A DNA stretch of 64,000 bases from Bacteroides caecimuris. Its GTDB lineage: Bacteria; Bacteroidota; Bacteroidia; Bacteroidales; Bacteroidaceae. The position numbers and the translations under genes are program-made. The stretch spans positions 3,348,001-3,412,000 of the forward strand of contig NZ_CP015401.2 of NCBI RefSeq assembly GCF_001688725.2, in the 5' to 3' direction. Below the pieces are notes generated by a model. That model ran no database searches. It worked only from the letters and a program-made list of their open reading frames with translations, and was not told the origin of the DNA. This document shows, piece by piece, positions 55,899 through 63,767 of this stretch (position 1 is its first letter; each line of letters begins with the position of its first letter).

Positions 55899-57158
55899 TT
55901 AAATTTCTTCGTCTATTTTTGCATTAATGACCTTCAGGTATGCATTGATATCTATCGCGGGGACAGTACCAATAGATTTCAAATAGCTCACAAGCTGAAG
56001 GAAGAATGTAAAGAGAGAGACATTCTTGTTGCTAAACTCAATCTCGTTTACTTTGCGACTCTCATACACTTGTTCTATATACTTACGATTATCCTTGATT
56101 GGGTCTATATCTTCAGGTTCTGTTTCTTTATAATCAACATAAAAACTACCCGCATCACAGAGACATCCCAAATCCAATGTCTGTAACCCTCTCAATTTCT
56201 CTAACTGCTTTATTACCGTATCGTTCCCCCTGTACGAGTTTGTTGTAGTTAAAATACCACCTATTATCTTAGTTAATGGTCGGGCAGGCGTAGTTCTTCC
56301 TGAGGCGACCATACTAATACTTGTTCTTTTCAGTTTACGCACGCTCTCAACTTTCTTTGCTGCATATTCTATATGCCCTTCCACATCTTGTTTCACCTCA
56401 AACACGGCATACACGCTTTCTGCCGGTATATACATAAAATTATCCTGCTTGAATATGAAAGGTGTGTAAATTGCGTCATAAATGACCACGTCCATCTGTT
56501 CGCTAACATTGCCTATCGAATCTATCACAATAGCCTTATCCACCTTATATCTGTCAGGAAGGTATGTGCGTAGGAACTCTATCCAATGTTGCTCCGTAGC
56601 ATCACCCTTACTACCTGGATGTCCAATAAACTTTCTGTTTACATTCAGGCTGGTCTGCATTTGTTCCTGCAAACCATGAAATAATTCTTTTAAATCTACC
56701 ATCTTCTTATATTCCAATAGCTTATTATTCTTATAACAATAAAATGTATGGGCACTAAGTCCATTACTTCTAACACTGACTATCAGTAGTAACGGATTCT
56801 CAATGGCCACTTCCTTCTCAATATCTATCATAGCCGCCAAATCTGTACTGCTATATTGTGTGGAACCATTTGGATGACTATGCCATTCGCCCACATATTG
56901 CAACCCCTCCTTGGCTAATTGTTCCCATACATTTTCCAAGCCCTTGGTAATGCGCATAAACTTTGTCCTACCAGTCAATTTTTCCACAGGCACCACAACT
57001 TTTTCTATATATACCGTATGCCTATCTGTAGAATATCGTCCCGCAAGCATTCCTCCGTTCTCATTAGGATATTCGCCCTCAGCCTGCAACTTTATTTGGT
57101 TGAATACTAAGGTTGGTATCTCTATATACAAATCATTACTTGCCAAATAATACTTCAT
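55899..57158 (-). CDS. JAMM isopeptidase (Cap3-like) fused to DUF6602-like nuclease-type domain
   Basis: 419 codons. Residues about 10-150 are a Mov34/MPN/JAB domain with the full zinc motif: Glu33 in NENGG, then His93-Ser-His95-Pro and Asp106 in HSHPNGSTQYSSTD. In type II CBASS, Cap3 of this kind removes the CD-NTase from its conjugates. Residues about 175-330 resemble DUF6602, with Glu189, Asp223 (QMDVVIYD) and Glu254-Val-Lys256 arranged as in PD-(D/E)xK nucleases. Plain Cap3 is about 160 residues, so this is a fusion and could double as an effector. Its start overlaps the E2-E1 stop by four bases. Confidence 0.82.
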   Translation of the reverse strand: MKYYLASNDLYIEIPTLVFNQIKLQAEGEYPNENGGMLAGRYSTDRHTVYIEKVVVPVEKLTGRTKFMRITKGLENVWEQLAKEGLQYVGEWHSHPNGSTQYSSTDLAAMIDIEKEVAIENPLLLIVSVRSNGLSAHTFYCYKNNKLLEYKKMVDLKELFHGLQEQMQTSLNVNRKFIGHPGSKGDATEQHWIEFLRTYLPDRYKVDKAIVIDSIGNVSEQMDVVIYDAIYTPFIFKQDNFMYIPAESVYAVFEVKQDVEGHIEYAAKKVESVRKLKRTSISMVASGRTTPARPLTKIIGGILTTTNSYRGNDTVIKQLEKLRGLQTLDLGCLCDAGSFYVDYKETEPEDIDPIKDNRKYIEQVYESRKVNEIEFSNKNVSLFTFFLQLVSYLKSIGTVPAIDINAYLKVINAKIDEEI

Positions 57159-58813
57159 AACTTGTTTATCTTTAAATTCAAGTCGTCTTCTGTTATATAA
57201 AAATCACTTAATGGTTCCTGCTTGCTCAACATCTTGATAATATGTTTCACGGCGACTTGCACTTTGCATTCTATGTCATTATACGAAGCCTTAAAGGTTG
57301 GATTCCAACAACCAATGGGATTGTACATGTCGGTTTCCACATCGTGTTTAAATAAGCCATAAACCAACAAAACAGTCTCTGTTACATTAGGAGAAAAGGC
57401 ACATATCAAATCTTGTGCGTGATTGGTTATTGAGAGATTAACCAATTGGGCTTTCGTTCCAATAGAATCCATTACCCGCATCAGTTGATTATCCGTAGTA
57501 CAATCAAATATCACATCAAACTCGTCAAAGAATTCTGCAAGAGCACTTTTGTCCTCATGCCCTGCCGCATATGTTTTTATCACTAAGTCAGCAATAGACT
57601 TCAAACTGGTACATTCAACATGAGGCGAAATCTGCGTCAGTAAACTCGTTATATCCAAGGTTTTCTCAATTATACCTGTATAAAAAGGATATGCAGACCG
57701 GCAAACATTACCAGGTTCCTTATTGTCTATGTCATATAGAGTCAGGTTTTTCGCACCACATCTTGTTAGAGTTTCTGCCAAAATACTTCCTATAGCCCCG
57801 ACACCCATAATCAGCATTTTCTTATTAGCCAGTTCTTTGGGCATAGCTCCACGCCCAAAGAAATACTTATAGGAAATATCCACAGTTTCTGCCCATTGGA
57901 TTTGCCCTTGCCTAAAATCAGTTAACCAAAGCCTATTCTTACCAGTGCCCACCCGCACAGGTTCTATCGGCAGATCATCCATGAAGAGAATCATTGCCTG
58001 CCAGTGAACGCCACCTTCGGGAATTCTATATCCACAAAACAACGGGAAGAAATCACACTTGCCTCTATGCGATACCACAAAACTATGGATATAGTTTTTC
58101 TGACTCTGCGAGAAAAGTCCCCTGATAGAATTGTAATTCTCAACAATAAACTTGTTGTATACCGATGGAATGTTGTTCAGCAGACAATATACTCCCTTAA
58201 ACGACCTTAATTCTTGGTAGGACTTACTAATCCTACAGAACATTTCCGCATTCTTTACCTGTACGCACGACACAAACTTTTGTACCACATAGTTGATAAC
58301 TGGCGTGTCTTTTTTACGACCTGTTGGTAATGTCGTATAGTGTACTATTCCGTAGTCTCCTTCAGTAAAATCCTCTTGAGTCTCTGCGAAACAGAAAGTA
58401 TAATACTGCCCGCGAATCGTATGATGATTCACTACCAAATGCTCGTAGTGAGCATCCTTTTCTCCCCTTACATAGTATTTCTCGACCCATTCCTTCAACT
58501 GTTTCAAGTCGTTCACAAACTGACTCTCTGCATTATCATATTCCGCAGGGTGCATGCAAAGATTACCTCCCTGCATAATATGTGGATAATCCAGCAGATT
58601 TTTATTTTGAAAATGGATAGGTTCCATGCCCATAGTTTTGAACGGATAAGTAGGACTAATCTCTACATACCATTCCAAGTCAGCATGTTCTTGATCTGTA
58701 ACCACGGCAATACGGCCTTTTAAGGAGCCTGCTTCATCAATGATAAAATCTTCAATAAGACTAACGCCATGAATGGAACCTATCAATTCCTTTATTTTAT
58801 CTGCAGTCATCAT
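57155..58813 (-). CDS. E2-E1 fusion ubiquitin-like transferase (Cap2-like)
   Basis: 552 codons. The N-terminal 120 residues are E2-like with the candidate catalytic Cys86 in GGNLCMHPAE. The middle is a linker region. The C-terminal 230 residues are an E1/ThiF adenylation domain with GVGAIGSIL at 337-345, LYDIDNKEPGNVCRS at 359-373, and Cys502 in GCWNPTF as the likely E1 cysteine. Cap2 of type II CBASS adenylates the CD-NTase C-terminus and conjugates it to targets, raising its activity. It lies six bases after the CD-NTase gene and overlaps the JAMM gene. Confidence 0.88.
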   Translation of the reverse strand: MMTADKIKELIGSIHGVSLIEDFIIDEAGSLKGRIAVVTDQEHADLEWYVEISPTYPFKTMGMEPIHFQNKNLLDYPHIMQGGNLCMHPAEYDNAESQFVNDLKQLKEWVEKYYVRGEKDAHYEHLVVNHHTIRGQYYTFCFAETQEDFTEGDYGIVHYTTLPTGRKKDTPVINYVVQKFVSCVQVKNAEMFCRISKSYQELRSFKGVYCLLNNIPSVYNKFIVENYNSIRGLFSQSQKNYIHSFVVSHRGKCDFFPLFCGYRIPEGGVHWQAMILFMDDLPIEPVRVGTGKNRLWLTDFRQGQIQWAETVDISYKYFFGRGAMPKELANKKMLIMGVGAIGSILAETLTRCGAKNLTLYDIDNKEPGNVCRSAYPFYTGIIEKTLDITSLLTQISPHVECTSLKSIADLVIKTYAAGHEDKSALAEFFDEFDVIFDCTTDNQLMRVMDSIGTKAQLVNLSITNHAQDLICAFSPNVTETVLLVYGLFKHDVETDMYNPIGCWNPTFKASYNDIECKVQVAVKHIIKMLSKQEPLSDFYITEDDLNLKINKL

Positions 58814-58819
58814 ATTTTA

Positions 58820-59761
58820 CTATCCGAACCGTTTTGTACTTGTAGGATAAGTAGCACCTGTATCTTTCTCTTTATATCCGCAATATTTTTCGTTTACCTT
58901 GAAGTAGTAGGGCAAATATAAATCAGGATTACTGTCTATGTTGTTGAGCATGCTTTCCATATCAGATTTAAACGATTGTCTATCGTAGTCCTGCATAGTC
59001 CCCACGACATCGTTGTTCGTGTTACCTGGGTCAAAAAGGTGGAAACTACTTTCCGCGATGTGGTCACGTAGATACTCCATCGTGTATTTTAATCTTGGCC
59101 AAAGACCCATATCACCATTATAACCATCTAAGGCTCTAATTACGGCCAGTTCAATAACGAAAGACTTATATTTCTTATCTTTTTGCTTTTTCCATATTTT
59201 AAGCAGACGAATAATTTGACGTTCACTCGACTTTCCTTCGATATGCGAAATCTGCTTCTGGATATTCGTTTTCTGGCTTGATCCCTTTTTGAATCCCCAA
59301 TGGTCTTCATTAAAACATAGGTTCAAATCATGCGAATCAAGATAGTTATCATCACTTAGTTCTCTACCAGGCACCACATCAAGTTCAACCGGCTTTTCAT
59401 CTCCCTCTTCAATAGGGAAACTTACACCGATTGAAACCTTTTGCCTGCGAATAGTCACACCAGTATTCTTATATTCCTCTGCAAGGAAATCGTGTACGCT
59501 ATCAAACATCTCCTGTAATGTTCCGAAAGCATTACGCTTGAACGGTTCCACTAAATCAAGGTCGAATTTCACATTAGTGGCAGTATGCTTAGCAAAACTG
59601 CCAGAACCAAACGAAGAATACTTGTCGCAACCATAATGGTCGTGCATTTTGGCCTTAATCTCCTCTCTACGGTTCTTAACTTTATTCACAAAATTCTGAA
59701 CGTGGCACATCTTGTGTGTGTCTAACACTTCTCTTAAATGTTTGTTTTTATCAAAACTCAT
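58820..59761 (-). CDS. CD-NTase (cGAS/DncV-like nucleotidyltransferase)
   Basis: 313 codons. Nucleotidyltransferase core with GSGS at 52-55 (FGSGSFAKHTATN), catalytic Asp67 and Asp69 (FDLDLV) and third acidic residue Asp128 (VELDVVPG), followed by an OAS1_C-like helical domain (LLKIWKKQKDKKYKSFVIELAVI). On phage infection such enzymes make cyclic oligonucleotides that switch on an effector. The protein ends in ...KRFG; a C-terminal Gly is what Cap2 joins to its targets in type II CBASS. The nucleotide product cannot be predicted from the motifs. Confidence 0.88.
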   Translation of the reverse strand: MSFDKNKHLREVLDTHKMCHVQNFVNKVKNRREEIKAKMHDHYGCDKYSSFGSGSFAKHTATNVKFDLDLVEPFKRNAFGTLQEMFDSVHDFLAEEYKNTGVTIRRQKVSIGVSFPIEEGDEKPVELDVVPGRELSDDNYLDSHDLNLCFNEDHWGFKKGSSQKTNIQKQISHIEGKSSERQIIRLLKIWKKQKDKKYKSFVIELAVIRALDGYNGDMGLWPRLKYTMEYLRDHIAESSFHLFDPGNTNNDVVGTMQDYDRQSFKSDMESMLNNIDSNPDLYLPYYFKVNEKYCGYKEKDTGATYPTSTKRFG

Positions 59762-59781
59762 GTTTGCTTTAAATGTATAGT

Positions 59782-60384
59782 TTATATATTAATTAACAAC
59801 TCTATAACCTTATGAATCTCCGAGTATGCCTTCAAATCCTCCGGCGATTCCTTACAGAGTCGGCACAACTTTTCTGAATTTGACATCGCCCTTTCTAAAT
59901 CACCATTTTCTGTCAAGTATTTATAGAGGTCAGTACGTATGAAATATCGTTTTGTTTTTTCATACCCCGGCATATATTTCTGCAATTCTGGAAGCAGTTG
60001 TTCGTAACTCTCGTATCGCCGACAAACCACATTAGGCAAAAAATGAATCAAGAACCAAAATTCCGTACATGGATTCGTTTCTACAAACATCACCTTTCCG
60101 GCATATTTCTTCTTGCTATACTCTTTCTTTGCTCGCTGATACAGTTGCATTTCGGAAGGATATTGATACAGTCTGTCCATATCAAATAGGCATATGATAT
60201 AATCATATTGCTTGTTCAAATAGGACTCTACCAGTTTCAAAATATGATTGATGTCGCTGTGCTGCGGAAAATCTGGGGCGACCTTGAAAGGATAACGACA
60301 CGCAATCCTCAGAGAGTCGAAATAGAACCATTCCGTTTCTCCCTCTCCTATGATGGCAATACTTTTTGTTACTGTCCGCCTCAT
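59782..60384 (-). CDS. RloB/AbiLii-like protein
   Basis: 200 codons. RloB-family pattern: IIGEGETEWFYFDSL near residues 11-25, DYIICLFDMDR near 61-71 and NPCTEFWFLIHF near 104-115. The Glu and Asp-x-Asp spacing is Toprim-like. RloB includes AbiLii, second component of the lactococcal abortive-infection system AbiL, whose first component is an AAA ATPase. Here the ATPase gene ends four bases upstream, the same pairing. 20 bases later the CD-NTase begins. Confidence 0.85.
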   Translation of the reverse strand: MRRTVTKSIAIIGEGETEWFYFDSLRIACRYPFKVAPDFPQHSDINHILKLVESYLNKQYDYIICLFDMDRLYQYPSEMQLYQRAKKEYSKKKYAGKVMFVETNPCTEFWFLIHFLPNVVCRRYESYEQLLPELQKYMPGYEKTKRYFIRTDLYKYLTENGDLERAMSNSEKLCRLCKESPEDLKAYSEIHKVIELLINI

Positions 60385-60388
60385 ATCA

Positions 60389-61687
60389 TTAGTCGTTTAG
60401 GTTGATATACTGGCTGCCCAAGAATGGCAATTTTACCAATTTACCCTGCTTGTAGGCATTATACGGGGAAAGATTCTTGTGCAGTCCAAGAGAAGAAAGA
60501 CGCACAATTTTAGTTTCGCCGAGTTCGTCTTTGTCGGTGAACCATATCGTATCACGGCGAATGAAATCCTCGTTAAGAAGATTGATGTCGTGCGTAGTCA
60601 GGAGCATTTGGGATGTTCCGTTGCTGTTCGCTAAAAATACTTTTATAAAATAAGCTAATAGCTCATAGTGAATACTTGTTTCCACTTCATCGATAGACAC
60701 AAACCGATTGGTCTTTAACAGAAAATTCAGTATCACAGCCATTCCCAAGAATCTCATGGTACCATTGGATTCGTATTCTTCCGATAAATCATATACTTTA
60801 TCGCCTGCCTTATGCTTGAAAGTCAGTTCTGTATTCGTAATTTTACCCTTTCTTAGCATTTCTGACTTTGCTTCTTTATCAATAGGGGCATTCTGAATTA
60901 ATTGTTCCAATTCAGGAGTAATCAATTCTTCCTCTTCGTGTAATACCACATCTTCTATGTTGAAATCTGACGCTTTCAGGAAGTTTAAAATGAATTTCTT
61001 CAAATCCCCTGTTTCGTCTTTATCCAATCGTGATTTGACATATCCCGAAAGTAGCATACCGGGAGCCAATACATCTTTTACCTGTTTGGCAAAGTAATCA
61101 TATACGTCATTCAGCTTAGTGCGTTCCACGTTGCTTTTGCCAAATGCAGCAAGCACACTGCAATTATTGATAGTGTTACCCCCAATAATATCTTGACTCT
61201 TTTTTGCCATTTTTAGATTTGCTCCAAATTCTATGGTTGTCGAGTCTGTATCTGCATCATAACTACGACTATACAATTTTGCAGGACGAATAGACTCATA
61301 AACAACCAATGTTTCAGAATAGATGTGTTTCTCATCCAATTCGAAATTAAGTATATATTTTGATTGATTTATGTAGAACACCATTGACATTTTTGTCTTC
61401 TCATTCCTTGAAATATCGTCCAACATAAAAGGAATAACTCCGGTTTTTACATTACGATCTTTAGGCATTCTCAAGACAAGCATTCTGAAAAAATCAATAG
61501 CATTCAATATGTTGGTTTTCCCTGAAGCATTGGCACCATAAATAATTCCCACTTTCAGCAACCGAACACCATCCTTCACTTCATACGAATACTCATCAGA
61601 CATAAAAGTATCTGATGAAGGCTCAAAGCTAATTTTTTGAGCCGATTTAATGGAAAAAAAATTCTCAATACTGAACTCTGCTATCAT
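60389..61687 (-). CDS. AAA15-family ATPase, AbiLi/RloA-like
   Basis: 432 codons from ATG 61687. An ATG at 61720 would add eleven residues but overlaps a -7 box, so it is not preferred. SMC/RecF-like ATPase: SIENFFSIKSAQKISF at the start, Walker A YGANASGKTN near residue 51, Walker B and switch FVSIDEVETSIHYELL near residue 333, and H-loop LLTTHDINLL near residue 370. Paired with RloB it matches AbiL-type phage-abortive systems and is similar in build to other ATPase-plus-Toprim defences. First gene of the five-gene operon. Confidence 0.86.
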   Translation of the reverse strand: MIAEFSIENFFSIKSAQKISFEPSSDTFMSDEYSYEVKDGVRLLKVGIIYGANASGKTNILNAIDFFRMLVLRMPKDRNVKTGVIPFMLDDISRNEKTKMSMVFYINQSKYILNFELDEKHIYSETLVVYESIRPAKLYSRSYDADTDSTTIEFGANLKMAKKSQDIIGGNTINNCSVLAAFGKSNVERTKLNDVYDYFAKQVKDVLAPGMLLSGYVKSRLDKDETGDLKKFILNFLKASDFNIEDVVLHEEEELITPELEQLIQNAPIDKEAKSEMLRKGKITNTELTFKHKAGDKVYDLSEEYESNGTMRFLGMAVILNFLLKTNRFVSIDEVETSIHYELLAYFIKVFLANSNGTSQMLLTTHDINLLNEDFIRRDTIWFTDKDELGETKIVRLSSLGLHKNLSPYNAYKQGKLVKLPFLGSQYINLND

Positions 61688-61717
61688 AATCGTTAATTCT
61701 TTATCTGATTCTGACTG

Positions 61718-61725
61718 CAAATATA
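61718..61725 (-). promoter_or_regulatory. -7 box of the defence operon
   Basis: Reads TATATTTG on the minus strand, 30 bases before ATG 61687. Full TAnnTTTG match. All five genes downstream lie close enough to share this promoter. Confidence 0.55.
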
Positions 61726-62075
61726 ATCACAAAACTCAAAATAAGGAAATTATAAATAGAAATTTTGTAATAATTCTACAAATTGCAGCAACAAACACAC
61801 AAATCAATATTTTTAAACACAAAAGAAACTATTCAACCATTCATACCTACATACTCTTTAGCACTCCCAGAGAACAACTAATCAAAAAAAGTAATACATT
61901 CACTCTTTTTAAGGTAACATGATATAGAAATCAAAAAATAAGATTACCTTTGCAACAGATATAAAGCCAAAGAGTGGCGCGCAAAATGCGGAAAGTATCA
62001 CACTGCGAAATCGGTGGAGATGATTTGAATGATTGAAAACCACGATTGAGCATCAGAGATTTATAAGATATTGGT
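61726..62075. other. Right end region of the island
   Basis: About 350 AT-rich bases upstream of the defence operon. No gene recognised. It carries the right arm-type repeat (61985-62019) close to attR. Confidence 0.5.
61985..62019 (+). repeat. Putative integrase arm site, right
   Basis: Partner of 40607-40640: begins AATGCGG, has TCACA centrally and ends TCGGTGGAG, same orientation, about 57 bases inside attR. Confidence 0.5.
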
Positions 62076-62093
62076 GAGCCCCAGGCGGATCAC
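62076..62093 (+). repeat. attR-side core repeat
   Basis: GAGCCCCAGGCGGATCAC, the same 18 bases as the 3' part of tRNA-Lys. The upstream DNA does not continue as a tRNA, so this is the displaced gene end. The hairpin at about 62119-62150 (AATCCCTGATAAT / ATTATCAGGGATT) after it matches the tRNA terminator type. Confidence 0.88.
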
Positions 62094-62118
62094 TGAAAAC
62101 AAAAGAAAAATCAAGCAA

Positions 62119-62155
62119 ATCCCTGATAATCAGATATTATCAGGGATTTCTTTTT
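62119..62155 (+). terminator. Hairpin terminator after attR
   Basis: AATCCCTGATAAT pairs perfectly with ATTATCAGGGATT around CAGAT, then a T run. Probably the original terminator of tRNA-Lys displaced by the island. Confidence 0.7.
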
Positions 62156-62200
62156 TTCTGGCAGGTAGCAGAAAATAGCCGTTTCAAGCATATTATCGGC

Positions 62201-62722
62201 TCAGTTAGCTTCCTCCCTGGCATCCGTGTCAGCCTGGATGGTGTCCCATCTGTAGGCGATGCGCATCTCCTGCAAGGCATCGCAGGCGAGTTTCTGTATA
62301 TGGAAGCGGTCGATAGTCCGTATGGCATTGGGAAAACAGCGTTTGGCGATAAGGCGCATGGAATTTGACATATCCATGGTTATTTCCTTAACCATTAGCC
62401 TCTTATTCGCGTCAATGCGCATAAGGGTCTCTGTCACGGCAGCAGCGGTCACACCCTTTACAATGGCTATGATGGTCACTTTCCCTCCGCGCGACGCCCG
62501 GTTAGTGACAACCGTATACAACTCGCCATTGCTCGGGGCTGTCTCGTCAATGCAGATGCTTTCACCGATGTTCTCAGGAAAAACGAGCCATTCCTCCGCA
62601 TGGGAGAGTTCACTCCATTCACGATAGCCGCTGAGTATCTCCTTGTACTGCCTTTCAAACGTATCCCCGTTTATGTGGTAATAGTGGTCAAGCGAACGGG
62701 AGGTCGTAGGGAGCGTCTCCAT
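62201..62722 (-). pseudogene. ISAon1-family transposase, C-terminally truncated
   Basis: 173 codons; full ISAon1 transposases are clearly longer (about 300 residues by memory). Present are CIDETAPSNGELYTVVTN, IVKGVTAAAVTETLMRID, MDMSNSMRLIAKRCFPNAIRTIDRFHIQKLA and a final ALQEMRIAYRW. The rest of the catalytic domain is missing, and the stop lies about 108 bases from attR. It overlaps the upstream frame by 35 bases, the two-frame layout of this family. Not expected to transpose. Confidence 0.8.
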
Positions 62723-63140
62723 ACACTTTTAAAAAAGCCGCGAACTCCTTCGAGTAGCGGGCCCCTTCGGCCTTGAGGTGATAAGTGTCCGAGAAATAAC
62801 GGTTGTTCTCTTTGTCATACCATCTGCGCCTTCTGACAATCAGGTCCACACCTTTGTTGCGAATTGGGAAGTCACGGATGGTTACGGCATCACAAAAAAA
62901 CTTGGATTCAATATCGGGATTCTCCTTGTATTCAGCCTTAACCGATTCGTCAAGGTAGATACGGATAAGCGAGGAGTCTTCTTCTAAACCTACTACTTCA
63001 AAATTTGAAAGTATCTCTAATGGCAGGATTAACTGCGCCAATACTAATAGTCCTGGATGATTCAGGATGCAAAGGTAGAATTTTATTGATGAATAAAAGA
63101 AGCATCCCCCTAGATTTATCCGGTGAGCCATCATTACCAT
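62688..63140 (-). CDS. ISAon1-family transposase N-terminal region protein
   Basis: 150 codons in the open frame; homology seems to begin near LLVLAQLILPLEILSNFEVVGLEEDSS, so the true start may be nearer 63055. It ends FAAFLKVYGDAPYDLPFA and overlaps the second frame. It contributes the N-terminal DNA-binding part of the ISAon1 transposase. With the second frame cut short this is a remnant. The exact IS end is not resolved; it probably lies near 63105. Confidence 0.75.
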   Translation of the reverse strand: MVMMAHRINLGGCFFYSSIKFYLCILNHPGLLVLAQLILPLEILSNFEVVGLEEDSSLIRIYLDESVKAEYKENPDIESKFFCDAVTIRDFPIRNKGVDLIVRRRRWYDKENNRYFSDTYHLKAEGARYSKEFAAFLKVYGDAPYDLPFA

Positions 63141-63583
63141 TTTACAGGTTCACTTAAGATGTTGCCGTCTGCTGCATCTTCTGAATTAAAGGTATTACTT
63201 TTATATTGAATGCAAAGCACTACAAGTGGCTCTGTTCCATTATTGCGGATAGAACGTTTTCCTTCAGGAACTACACGTACCACACTTCCTTCCGAAATGG
63301 GGAATACTTGACCGTCTACCTGAAACTCGCCATTTCCACTAAGGAAAAAATAAAGTTCTTCATGTGTTTTGTGAGTGTGAAGAAATCCTGTTTCTGTTCC
63401 CGGTTGGAATAGCTGGAATGAAAATTCGCTTCCTGTGGTTTGAAGTGCAGAACCGCAGAATACTTTACCCGGAATTTTAATTTCAGGAGTAAGTTCCAAC
63501 ACGTAATCTCCTAATTCATTTAACTTACCTAAGTTGATAACATCGAAGTTTGTTGCTGATGTTGTTTTCTCAATCTGTTTCAT
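63134..63583 (-). CDS. Cupin-domain protein
   Basis: 149 codons. A single cupin_2 barrel: metal-binding FLHTHKTHEELYFFLSGNGEFQVDGQVFPI near residues 67-96 (His, His and Glu in place) and GSVVRVVPEGKRSIRNNG after it. Small cupins of this type bind a metal and may be enzymes or sensors of small molecules; substrate unknown. It is divergent from the HxlR regulator gene, 184 bases apart, a common regulator-target arrangement. Its stop overlaps the ISAon1 frame. Confidence 0.88.
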   Translation of the reverse strand: MKQIEKTTSATNFDVINLGKLNELGDYVLELTPEIKIPGKVFCGSALQTTGSEFSFQLFQPGTETGFLHTHKTHEELYFFLSGNGEFQVDGQVFPISEGSVVRVVPEGKRSIRNNGTEPLVVLCIQYKSNTFNSEDAADGNILSEPVKW

Positions 63584-63767
63584 TGCTTTTAATTTTGAAT
63601 ATGAATATTTCTATTGGTTATATATCGCAAATTAGCTAACTTTGCATTGAATTGTTGCTTCTTTTAGATACTGCAAATTTACAAAGCATTTATTTATCAC
63701 ACAAGAAGTTACAAATATGTATAATAGTTACCAAAAGGTTACTTTTGCAGAAAAACAATAGATTACA
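63584..63767. promoter_or_regulatory. Divergent control region of cupin and HxlR genes
   Basis: 184 bases between two divergent starts. TTACTTTTGCAG near 63740-63751 contains a TACTTTTG -7 box for the HxlR gene. GTTACAAATATG and GGTTACTTT nearby could be operator parts. Confidence 0.45.

Larger units (their letters stand above)
40501..62093 (+). mobile_element. 21.6-kb genomic island integrated in tRNA-Lys, CTnDOT-related remnant
   Basis: Bounded by the 18-bp direct repeat GAGCCCCAGGCGGATCAC (40501-40518 and 62076-62093). It carries a tyrosine integrase next to the tRNA, xis-like HTH genes, DUF3408, a MobA-like gene, rteA/rteB-like regulators, drug-resistance-like genes and a defence operon. 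There is no relaxase, coupling protein or tra operon, so it cannot transfer by itself. It may be a shrunken conjugative transposon or a mobilizable island. Confidence 0.88.

Noticed and set aside
55899..58813. E2-E1 plus JAMM genes as a stand-alone Bil-type ubiquitin-like operon
   Set aside because: No ubiquitin-like protein gene is present, E1 and E2 are fused as in Cap2, and a CD-NTase gene with a C-terminal Gly lies six bases upstream, so type II CBASS fits better.
62140..62328. Short minus-strand frame crossing the end of the ISAon1 remnant
   Set aside because: Could suggest a frameshifted continuation of the transposase, but its residues do not look like the rest of that family.
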